A stretch of DNA of 64,000 nt, from the NCBI RefSeq assembly GCF_018100985.1, contig NZ_JAGJEI010000014.1, forward strand, positions 60,933-124,932, read 5' to 3'. Under the pieces are notes generated by a model. It ran no database searches. It was given only the letters and a program-made list of their open reading frames with translations, and had not been told where the DNA came from. Position numbers and translations under genes: made by a program. Positions 26,806 to 33,863 of this stretch are shown piece by piece. The first letter of the stretch is position 1. Each line of letters begins with the position of its first letter. The DNA is from Pseudoalteromonas sp. MMG007. GTDB lineage: Bacteria > Pseudomonadota > Gammaproteobacteria > Enterobacterales > Alteromonadaceae.

Positions 26806-27331
26806 TAATAAACTCAGCTCGAGAGTTTGTATCTTCTTGGCGGTAGTTTTGCACAAACTGGCGCATATTTTTACAATCAGCATGCGTTAAGCCACCTATT
26901 TGTAAATCGGCACTAACGCCTCCTGCACTAAATAATTTTATACTCGCAAGGTCAAGCTTGCGCTCTATAGGCCCTTGATGGATTTCCATATGCTGTACAC
27001 GCGCTAATGGCAAAATAGTTACTTGGCGCCAAATCACCCCTTTTTTAAAGGCAACATCGTGTTCTCTCACAGCAAAGCCTTGCAGCCTAATATTAACCAT
27101 GTTGTATAACATAGAGACTGCAATCAAAATGGGCATGCCAATCAATAAATGTGTTTGCGCATTATTGGCAAACGCTTCATTAAAATAACAAAGGGCTATA
27201 AGCACACCAATTAGCGGGATATAAAACGCAAGCCAATTTAGCTGCTTATGCAGTAACGCCTTATCAGCTAAAGGCATAAAGCTAATGGCGCTATGCGTTG
27301 GTAAATCCATTATTTGTTGATTTTTAAACAC
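26798..27331 (-). CDS. Bacterial PH-domain membrane protein (YdbS-like)
   Basis: 177 residues. The start is GTG at 27331 with GGAAG 5 nt upstream. Two membrane helices (about 35-55 and 60-82) are followed by one bPH_2 domain containing VAFKKGVIWRQVTILPLARV, QHMEIHQGPIERKLDLASIK and LFSAGG. This is the standard YdbS layout. It is the first gene of the pair with the three-domain YdbT-like protein, and the two probably form a complex. Confidence 0.85.
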   Translation of the reverse strand: MFKNQQIMDLPTHSAISFMPLADKALLHKQLNWLAFYIPLIGVLIALCYFNEAFANNAQTHLLIGMPILIAVSMLYNMVNIRLQGFAVREHDVAFKKGVIWRQVTILPLARVQHMEIHQGPIERKLDLASIKLFSAGGVSADLQIGGLTHADCKNMRQFVQNYRQEDTNSRAEFINE

Positions 27332-27361
27332 AATCGCTTCCTATCGAGTTTATTTATTAAA

Positions 27362-28216
27362 TTAATCTGCCCAGCCAATAGTCGTTACTAATGTGTGGCT
27401 TTGTTTTGGCTCAAGTGTTATCTCATCTTCAAGTACATTAGCAGCCTCTAAACACACCATAGTTAAATATTCATCATCAGCAAAATTAGATAAGCGTTTT
27501 GATTTTTCGATCCAAGGGTTCCACAGCACACACGAGCTTGAGTTTTCTCGGCTCACATTAATAACACCTTCTGGGGTGTGTATATTTTGAGAGCTACCCG
27601 CCTCGGTGTAAACCATGTCGGTTTCACGTGCAAAGCTAACCTGCTCGTTTTGTGCAAAAGGCCCTTCGCCAAATTCAATATATTGCGAGCCTTGCAGGCC
27701 ATCAACAACGGTCTCTTTAATATCTGATGTAGGAAAGTAGGTATGCAGTGCTTGAGTATAATTAAATGCAGCAGTACTTAAATTAGTTGTAGTTAAACGC
27801 ACTTGCAGTTTATCCGTTAAAATAAATTCAACAGCTAACGATGATTGGTGCGGCCAATATGTCGTATTTACCCATTTCATTGGTAGCTTTAGGCTAATAG
27901 TAATTTGCTCATCATCTTCATGTACTTCGTCGGCTTGCCATAAGCTAGTTCGCGCGATGCCATGAGCAGGCCAACCATCATTTTTATGTGTTCCAAACCA
28001 AGGCCAACAAATTGGAATACCGCCTCTAATACTTGCGCCTTCTTGATAGGTTTCATTTTGTGAAACCCAAATAAGTGGCTTTTTATTTTTAGGGATAAAC
28101 TCGGTAATTTGCCCGCCTTGCAAAAATATCTTTGCATCACAGTTTTCGCTAGCTATTTTTATAAACTCAAGGCCTGTATTGCTTTGTTCAATGCTAACCG
28201 ATGGCGATAATTTCAT
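27362..28216 (-). CDS. D-hexose-6-phosphate mutarotase (YeaD-like)
   Basis: About 284 residues from ATG 28216, which has GGGGA 4 nt upstream; the frame stays open to 28261 but without a ribosome site. The aldose-1-epimerase superfamily fold shows GGQITEFIP, RGGIPICWPWFG, the His of PAHGIARTSLW, the second conserved His in ALHTYFPTSD and a late Glu in VCLEAANV. These are the substrate- and acid/base-site segments of the glucose-6-phosphate 1-epimerase group. It would interconvert alpha and beta anomers of hexose-6-phosphates in the cytosol. It sits 30 bp downstream (on its own strand) of nothing obviously related; the PH-domain pair follows. Confidence 0.9.
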   Translation of the reverse strand: MKLSPSVSIEQSNTGLEFIKIASENCDAKIFLQGGQITEFIPKNKKPLIWVSQNETYQEGASIRGGIPICWPWFGTHKNDGWPAHGIARTSLWQADEVHEDDEQITISLKLPMKWVNTTYWPHQSSLAVEFILTDKLQVRLTTTNLSTAAFNYTQALHTYFPTSDIKETVVDGLQGSQYIEFGEGPFAQNEQVSFARETDMVYTEAGSSQNIHTPEGVINVSRENSSSCVLWNPWIEKSKRLSNFADDEYLTMVCLEAANVLEDEITLEPKQSHTLVTTIGWAD

Positions 28217-28643
28217 ATTTTCCCCTATAATATTGATACTAAAGATTTTTAACATATACACACAAACAATAATGCATACTCAAAGTATACGCTATACGCA
28301 TTAAATACTGATTGCTGAATTTGTTCATTGCCGATTAATACATACACAGCTAACTTACAAACAATTACTTCGTACTAACAGCTGTAAATGAATAATACTA
28401 AAGTCTATATAATAAGGCTTGCCAATTATTCGCAACATACGTAATGTGCGCAACTTAATGCATACAAGATGCAAAGAATATTTCATAAAATTTAAACAAC
28501 ACAGTTGTACATTAGTTACTGCTCTAACTATTAAAAACCAATAAAAGCAGCCTAAAGTGCAATTTATTATTTGAATTCAATTTATTTGATGTGTAACATT
28601 TCGCGATTACGGCATACCACCGCCCCATCGACGAGATAAGCAA
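28217..28643. other. Divergent intergenic region with no recognised element
   Basis: It holds the promoters of the mutarotase gene (leftwards) and the MarR gene (rightwards). The sequence is AT-rich. I see no gene and no strong palindrome that I would call an operator. Confidence 0.5.
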
Positions 28644-29126
28644 ATGCAAAGATATGACGAGTTATTGGTTTCTTTACGTAAAGTAATCCGCGCGATTGAT
28701 TTACATTCTAAGCAACTAAATAAAACTTCAGGTTTAACCGGGCCTCAATTGCTTATAATGCAAGAAGTTTCCCAAACCGATGGAATTACGGCGAGCCGTG
28801 TTGCTCAAAATGTAAATTTAAGCCCGGCAACGGTCACCAATATTCTCGACAGAATAGAAAGCAGAAACTTAGTAACACGCGTACGCAGTCAAATGGATAA
28901 ACGCCGAGTGAGCTTATACCTCACCGAGCAAGGAAAAGAGTTACTTGAAAAAGCACCTCAGCCATTGCAAGAACACTTTATTGAAAAGTTTTCTGCGTTA
29001 GCTGAGTGGGAACAGAGTCTTTTACTCTCATCAATGCAGCGAGTTGCTGCTATGATGGATGCAGATAAATTAGATGCATCACCCCTTCTAGAAGTCGGTG
29101 CACTTACTCAAGCTCCTAAAGAATAA
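28644..29126 (+). CDS. MarR-family transcriptional regulator
   Basis: 160 residues. The winged helix is seen in SGLTGPQLLIMQEVSQTDG, then ITASRVAQNVNLSPATVTNI (recognition helix) and LVTRVRSQMDKRRVSLYLTE (wing with the D-x-R-R motif). Flanking helices form the dimer interface. Such proteins usually repress their own gene or a neighbour and release DNA on binding a small aromatic ligand. The porin gene starts 100 bp downstream in the same direction and is a possible target, but I see no clear palindrome between them. Confidence 0.9.
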   Translation: MQRYDELLVSLRKVIRAIDLHSKQLNKTSGLTGPQLLIMQEVSQTDGITASRVAQNVNLSPATVTNILDRIESRNLVTRVRSQMDKRRVSLYLTEQGKELLEKAPQPLQEHFIEKFSALAEWEQSLLLSSMQRVAAMMDADKLDASPLLEVGALTQAPKE

Positions 29127-29226
29127 ACAATAAAAAAAATACAATAATTTAGTACTTACTCTAAACGTAAGGCGTTTTTCGACGTCTTGAATTTTTTATT
29201 TTTTAATCAAAATCTGAGCGGCAATT

Positions 29227-30549
29227 ATGACTAAACTCTCAAAATTAACACTAGCACTAATTTTAGGTGGTGTTACAAGCACTTCTTATGCAGCAGAAGA
29301 TCTAGACGCACTTCAAACACAGCTTAAACTGCTTAAGCAGCAAATGCAGCAGCTTGAAAACAAGCTAGCTGACGAAAAAACTAAACAGCAAAAAATTAAT
29401 GAGCAACACGCGCAAGAAGTTGCACAAATTAGTAAAAAAGCAGATCAAAAAGAGGTTGTTGTAGCAGCCGCAGAATCTGAGAAAAAAGACGAAGGTGTTA
29501 AGGTTGGCGGCGCAGTACGTTTTAACTACAGCACTAACTCGTACGATGAAGACACACAAGACCGCAGTGGCGATTTAGATTTTGAAGTATTTCGCATCAA
29601 CTTATCAGGCGAAATAAGCGATATTTCTGTAAATGGTGATTTTCGTTTTTACGACTACATGACCGTGGTGAAATATGCCTACTTAGGTTATGAATTTACA
29701 GATGGTTGGGAAGCACAAGCAGGTATTGCTCCAGTTCCGTTTGGTAACGGCCCTTATAATTCACACAGCTACTTTTTTAGCACTAACTACTATGTTGGCC
29801 TAGAAGACGACTTTGATTTAGGTGTAACAGTAAACCGTAAACTTAAAGACAACTGGAAACTAGACCTAGGCTTTTTCAAAAATGATGAAGTCGGTGGCGT
29901 TGATGGCAGTTCAGAAGTTAACGAGCGTTACTCTTTTGATATAGTTGGTAGCCGTGCAACAACTGAAGGCACGTACGATGCGCCAGGTTCACGCCTTGGT
30001 GAATACAACACGTTTGCAGCGCGTACGGTATATCAAATTGAGCACAGCGAAAACGCAAAAACTGATGTTGGTGTATCACTATTAAGTGGTGGCCTACACG
30101 ATGGAAACGACCGCGCAGGTAACTACAGTGCTTGGGCATTCCACGTAAATAGCCAAATTAACAACTGGAATGTTCAATTTCAGCACGGTGAGTACGACTA
30201 CGACCTAGATGACAACAGCAACCGCTTTGTTGTAGGTGCGTTTGATTACTACGACACCGTATCAAGCGAAGCAACAATGACTAACTTTAACGTAGCTTAC
30301 GACCTATCGCTTGATTGGGGCCCTGTATCAGGTGTTCAATTTTATAATGATTACGGCATCATCTACGACAAATCTGACGACAGTGCAGATACATGGATGA
30401 ACGTTACCGGTATGAGCGTATCGGCTGGCCCATTGTTTACCTACTTAGACTTCATTCAAGCACGTAACCAGCCATTTATCGGCGGCACAATTATTGGTGA
30501 TGGCGACACAGAGCGTCGCTTTAACATCAATGTAGGTTACTACTTCTAA
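29227..30549 (+). CDS. Outer-membrane porin with N-terminal coiled coil
   Basis: 440 residues. Signal peptide 1-22 (GVTSTSYA). Residues about 25-85 form a Gln/Lys-rich coiled coil (LQTQLKLLKQQMQQLENKL), which may tether the trimer to peptidoglycan. From about residue 92 (VGGAVRFNYS) the chain alternates amphipathic strands to the terminal aromatic residue (INVGYYF), the signal for outer-membrane assembly. Loops are acidic, so cation or solute selectivity is possible but cannot be read from sequence. It is closed by its own terminator. Confidence 0.88.
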   Translation: MTKLSKLTLALILGGVTSTSYAAEDLDALQTQLKLLKQQMQQLENKLADEKTKQQKINEQHAQEVAQISKKADQKEVVVAAAESEKKDEGVKVGGAVRFNYSTNSYDEDTQDRSGDLDFEVFRINLSGEISDISVNGDFRFYDYMTVVKYAYLGYEFTDGWEAQAGIAPVPFGNGPYNSHSYFFSTNYYVGLEDDFDLGVTVNRKLKDNWKLDLGFFKNDEVGGVDGSSEVNERYSFDIVGSRATTEGTYDAPGSRLGEYNTFAARTVYQIEHSENAKTDVGVSLLSGGLHDGNDRAGNYSAWAFHVNSQINNWNVQFQHGEYDYDLDDNSNRFVVGAFDYYDTVSSEATMTNFNVAYDLSLDWGPVSGVQFYNDYGIIYDKSDDSADTWMNVTGMSVSAGPLFTYLDFIQARNQPFIGGTIIGDGDTERRFNINVGYYF

Positions 30550-30573
30550 ACAATTAAACATGTTTAGTATTTT

Positions 30574-30603
30574 AAAAGGGCAAACTTAGTTTGTCCTTTT
30601 TTA
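30574..30603 (+). terminator. Intrinsic terminator after the porin gene
   Basis: GGGCAAAC pairs with GTTTGTCC (one G-U pair) across TTA, followed by a run of T residues. Confidence 0.8.
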
Positions 30604-30676
30604 TTGGTTTTAGACTTCGGTTTTATAGTTATTTGGCCTACAATCCAAAGTATCAGCCATAACTCAAAGAGCCTAA

Positions 30677-31075
30677 GTGAATATAAAATCAGTATTTATT
30701 TGTTATAAAAACTTATGGCTTAAAGCACTTGGGTTGTTGTTAGTAGCCCTTGGCATTATTGGTATTTTATTGCCAGTGATGCCTACCACCATCTTTTTTA
30801 TTTTAGCCCTTACGTGTTTTACGCGCTCATCCCCCGCGCTTGAACAATGGCTATTAACCCACCCTCGCTACGGCGTTACTCTACAACAATGGCAAGCCTA
30901 TAAAGTAGTGCCTGTAAAGGCAAAATGTTACGCGGGTATTGGTATGACTGTCGGATTTATATTTTTACTTTATTCCGGGGCTCCAATTTGGGTTGTGTAT
31001 TTAGTCGCCGCAATAGAAATATCAGTCATGATCTATCTAATTTTAAGACCTTCTCACCCACCAAAAGCTCATTAA
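30677..31075 (+). CDS. DUF454 (YbaN-like) inner-membrane protein
   Basis: 132 residues, starting at GTG 30677. The family phrase LGIIGILLPVMPTTIFFILA is followed by CFTRSSPALEQWLLTHPRYG and two further helices, giving three to four membrane segments. The function of the family is unknown, although YbaN-type genes often lie near PepSY or haem-related genes. Here the Fur-preceded operon starts 125 bp downstream. Confidence 0.88.
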   Translation: MNIKSVFICYKNLWLKALGLLLVALGIIGILLPVMPTTIFFILALTCFTRSSPALEQWLLTHPRYGVTLQQWQAYKVVPVKAKCYAGIGMTVGFIFLLYSGAPIWVVYLVAAIEISVMIYLILRPSHPPKAH

Positions 31076-31149
31076 TTACCATTTAAATTTGCCGTATAAA
31101 CTGTGTTTATAAATTTTTAACGTAAAGTTAAGTAAGTAAGTTTGTAATG

Positions 31150-31168
31150 GTTAATGCAAATCATTATC
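31150..31168 (+). promoter_or_regulatory. Fur box of the PepSY-DUF2271-DUF4198 operon
   Basis: GTTAATGCAAATCATTATC matches the 19-bp Fur consensus at 16 of 19 positions. It lies about 30 bp before the first gene, in promoter position. Confidence 0.8.
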
Positions 31169-31199
31169 ATGTTGTAAAATTAACTTAATTACTGTTTTT

Positions 31200-31832
31200 A
31201 TGGCGTTTATAAACAAGCGTACTTTGTATAGCACTAGTCGCACACTACACATTTATATCTCTACAGCTTTATTCTTTTTGCTCATTTTGTTTTGCGTAAG
31301 TGGCATTGTGCTTAACCATGTCGACTGGCTTAAAAACGATAAAAATAATGGTCAAGTAACTGCGGCTATTCCAGCAGAGTTAGTCACTAAAGCTAATGCG
31401 CAACTAGATACACTGCCAACACTTTACCCAGAAATAGAAGCCTTTCTTGCCAAGCAATACTCTTTAACCAAAGTAAAAAGCATTGAGTGGGAAAAAGAAG
31501 ACGCACTAGTGATGATTGACTACCCGCTGCCAGCAGGTTTTGCCTACGCAGAACTTGATTTTACAACTGGCGAGTTAAACCTAGATTATCAAACCGGGGG
31601 CTTTTTAAGCCTTATTGGCGACTTACACAAAGGTCGCTACACTGGTGAAGTTTGGAGCTGGGTAATTGATATATCAGCAGTATTAATGATTATTTTTGCC
31701 ATCACCGGCATGATTATTTTATTTCAAAATAGAAAAAAACGACTTCTCGGCGTATGGATAACTGTTCTCGGCATCGCAACGCCGGTAGTTATTTATTTAT
31801 GCTGGGTGCCACAAATTAAAGGAGTGTCTTAA
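31200..31832 (+). CDS. Short PepSY-associated membrane protein
   Basis: 210 residues. Helices lie at about 18-40 (ALFFLLILFCVSGIVL), 155-178 (VIDISAVLMIIFAITGMIIL) and 185-203, with a periplasmic PepSY-like domain between the first two. Conserved His residues appear at membrane edges (LHIYIS, NHVDWL, DLHKGRY), as in putative haem-binding reductases of ferric-siderophore uptake. Its stop overlaps the next ATG (TAATG), so it is coupled to the DUF2271 gene. The Fur box in front ties the operon to iron supply. Confidence 0.85.
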   Translation: MAFINKRTLYSTSRTLHIYISTALFFLLILFCVSGIVLNHVDWLKNDKNNGQVTAAIPAELVTKANAQLDTLPTLYPEIEAFLAKQYSLTKVKSIEWEKEDALVMIDYPLPAGFAYAELDFTTGELNLDYQTGGFLSLIGDLHKGRYTGEVWSWVIDISAVLMIIFAITGMIILFQNRKKRLLGVWITVLGIATPVVIYLCWVPQIKGVS

Positions 31833-32341
31833 TGTTAAAAGTAAGTACTGTATTTAGCGCAGCCCTATTATTAGTTGCCGCTTTATTTCAAACAACAGCG
31901 CAGGCACAAACGCCGCAGTTAGAGATTGAATTTACCCAAACCGACCTTGACGTACAGCCGTATCATCGCCCGTACGTAGCTATATGGCTAGAAACCCCAG
32001 AGCGCAAACACGTAACAACGCTTGCGCTATGGGTACAAAAAGCAGAATGGTTTAAAGACCTACGCCAATGGTGGCGTAAAGCGGGTAAAACCGACATTAA
32101 CTTTGACGGCATTAGCGGCGCTACAAAACGCGCTGGTACTTATACAATTGATTGGAATGGCAAAGATTTAGAGGGCAACGCCGTCGCACCGGGTAAATAC
32201 CTTTTAAATATTGAAGTAGTTCGTGAAGAAGGTGGCCGTGATTACAGCCGCGTTGAGCTTGATTTAACAAAAGCAGGCAAAGTAACAATTGAAGGTAAAA
32301 AAGAATTCTCGACAAGTTTCGTCACAGTAAGCACTAAGTAG
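31832..32341 (+). CDS. DUF2271 periplasmic protein
   Basis: 169 residues with a signal peptide cut after about residue 25 (FQTTAQA). The mature part shows RPYVAIWLETPERKHVTTLA, WWRKAGKTDINFDGISGATK and an Ig-like end (GTYTIDWNGKDLEGNAVAPG), which is the DUF2271 pattern. The family is found with PepSY and DUF4198 genes in iron-regulated operons and resembles the FlgD-type Ig fold. Its biochemical role is not known. It is the middle gene of the Fur-preceded operon. Confidence 0.88.
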   Translation: MLKVSTVFSAALLLVAALFQTTAQAQTPQLEIEFTQTDLDVQPYHRPYVAIWLETPERKHVTTLALWVQKAEWFKDLRQWWRKAGKTDINFDGISGATKRAGTYTIDWNGKDLEGNAVAPGKYLLNIEVVREEGGRDYSRVELDLTKAGKVTIEGKKEFSTSFVTVSTK

Positions 32342-32375
32342 CTGCTATTTAATTATTTGAATTTAAGGAAATACA

Positions 32376-33221
32376 ATGAAAATTAATTTATTGAAAACTG
32401 CATTAATCGGCGCACTTAGTTTATCAGCGCTTGTGTCTACATCGGCAAGTGCACATGGTCGTTGGTTACACCCTTCGCACACATCGTTATCTGGTGACAA
32501 AGCACATTACGTTATGATTGATGCCAGCATCTCTAACGAAATTTTTGCACCAGACAAAGCCTTTAAACCAAAAGAGAAAGGTGCAGAGTACGACGACAAC
32601 TTATTAATGGCGCTTGCACCTAATGGCGAACCAGTAAGCGACACCATTCGTGCTTATTACCTAAAGCGTAAAAGCTCAGCAGCAGTGAGCCTTAGCGAAG
32701 AAGGCACTTATCACATTGCAATGACACAAACGCCTCGCTACATGACCTTTTACAAAGACGCACAAGGCAAACGTAAACGTGTATTTGGTAAAAAGTCAGA
32801 AGCAAAACTACCAAGCGATGCAACTCAAATTAAAACAACCAAAATGATTTCAACAGTCGATACCTTTGTTAGTCGTAACGGCACATCAAAACCAGCATTA
32901 CTTGGTAAAGGATTAGAACTAAGCGGCCCTACACACCCAAATGACTTATTTGTGGGTGAGAGCGCTAAATTTCAGCTTTTACAAGATGGTAAGCCTGCAG
33001 GCTCTGGTATTGAAGTAAGTATTTTAAAAGGCGACACACGCTACCGTAATGAACGTGGCGAAGTAAAAGTAACCACCGACAAAGGCGGCTTTTTCACAGC
33101 AACATGGCAAGAGCCTGGCTTATACCTAATTGAAACATCATCAGATGTGGACGTTAATGAAGCAGGCGTAGATTCAGGTCGTTATGCATTATTTACAACA
33201 CTTGAAGTAGCGCCTGAATAA
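32376..33221 (+). CDS. DUF4198 periplasmic protein
   Basis: 281 residues with a signal peptide ending near SASA-HG, so the mature N-terminus begins HGRWLHPSH, a His-rich start that could bind metal. The family is annotated as a periplasmic component near metal or siderophore receptors. Strands such as GKPAGSGIEVSILKGDTRYR and DKGGFFTATWQEPGLYLIET suggest an Ig-like domain at about 185-275. It is the last gene of the operon (TTAAGGAAAT before the ATG). Its terminator has been split by a repeat element. Confidence 0.88.
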   Translation: MKINLLKTALIGALSLSALVSTSASAHGRWLHPSHTSLSGDKAHYVMIDASISNEIFAPDKAFKPKEKGAEYDDNLLMALAPNGEPVSDTIRAYYLKRKSSAAVSLSEEGTYHIAMTQTPRYMTFYKDAQGKRKRVFGKKSEAKLPSDATQIKTTKMISTVDTFVSRNGTSKPALLGKGLELSGPTHPNDLFVGESAKFQLLQDGKPAGSGIEVSILKGDTRYRNERGEVKVTTDKGGFFTATWQEPGLYLIETSSDVDVNEAGVDSGRYALFTTLEVAPE

Positions 33222-33247
33222 TTTTTTGCGTAATTTATAAAATAAAT

Positions 33248-33637
33248 AAGGGCCAAGCTTTCAGGGCGTGTTGTACCTTGATGGTTGAATTTGCAGCAGT
33301 ATGTTTGGTTTTTAGGCAAGGCAGAGCCTATGAAGTGTGGTTATTCCACATAAATAGGCGATAACGCAGCATAAATGCCAAACATGCGCTGCCCTTCGGG
33401 TTCTGCCTAGGGGCGATAAACTCTTTGTTGCCTACATGGATGTAGGTAAGGGGCGTGAGCAGGACGCGGAAACTTTACTCGATTTTTACTTATTCTTACA
33501 TGGATGTAAGCCAGTAGGGTAACGCAGGAGCAGTTACCGAGCCCACTAGGTTACAAACCTCGCGCCGCGATTTAATCGCCTCTAGATTGAACAAATTTCA
33601 ATCCGCAAGGTGCAACACGCCCTAACTTGGCCTTTTT
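33248..33637 (+). terminator. Terminator of the DUF4198 operon split by a MITE-like repeat
   Basis: GGCCAAG at 33251-33257 and CTTGGCC at 33626-33632, the latter followed by five T residues, are the two arms of an intrinsic terminator. Repeat copy B (33262-33624) occupies the loop. The stem could still form, but only around a loop of more than 360 nt. Confidence 0.65.
33262..33624 (+). repeat. MITE-like repeat, copy B (long form, about 363 bp)
   Basis: The first about 170 bp and the last about 80 bp match copies A and C. A middle segment (about 33432-33540) is extra or diverged and holds two small palindromes, CCTACATGGATGTAGG and CTTACATGGATGTAAG. Ends are GGGCGTGTTG and CAACACGCCC; the left flank is CA rather than TA. 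No protein is encoded. Confidence 0.8.
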
Positions 33638-33720
33638 ACTTATCCCTAACTTTTCATCACAATTACCTTGAATTCGTAACCATTCGACACAAGATTGCAA
33701 CTGCAGCGATCGAAACGCCT

Positions 33721-33753
33721 TTAACACACGTAAACAGTGACCTCATGTGTTAA
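33721..33753 (+). promoter_or_regulatory. Inverted repeat upstream of the TonB receptor gene
   Basis: TTAACACA and TGTGTTAA form a perfect 8-bp inverted repeat separated by 17 bp, about 110 bp before the receptor ATG. It may be an operator; no regulator can be named. Confidence 0.35.
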
Positions 33754-33863
33754 CAAGTTAGCATATCTTAGACAGTTTTTATCTTTGCACACAGGTAGCG
33801 CCTTTTATATTATGCGCTCCTTTTTAAAATCAATAGTCAGCAGCCCTCAAGGGAATCAACATC

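Noticed and set aside
26806..26883. N-terminal extension of the YdbT-like protein
   Set aside because: It would overlap the upstream gene by 86 bp; ATG 26805 with the usual 8-bp overlap is far more likely.
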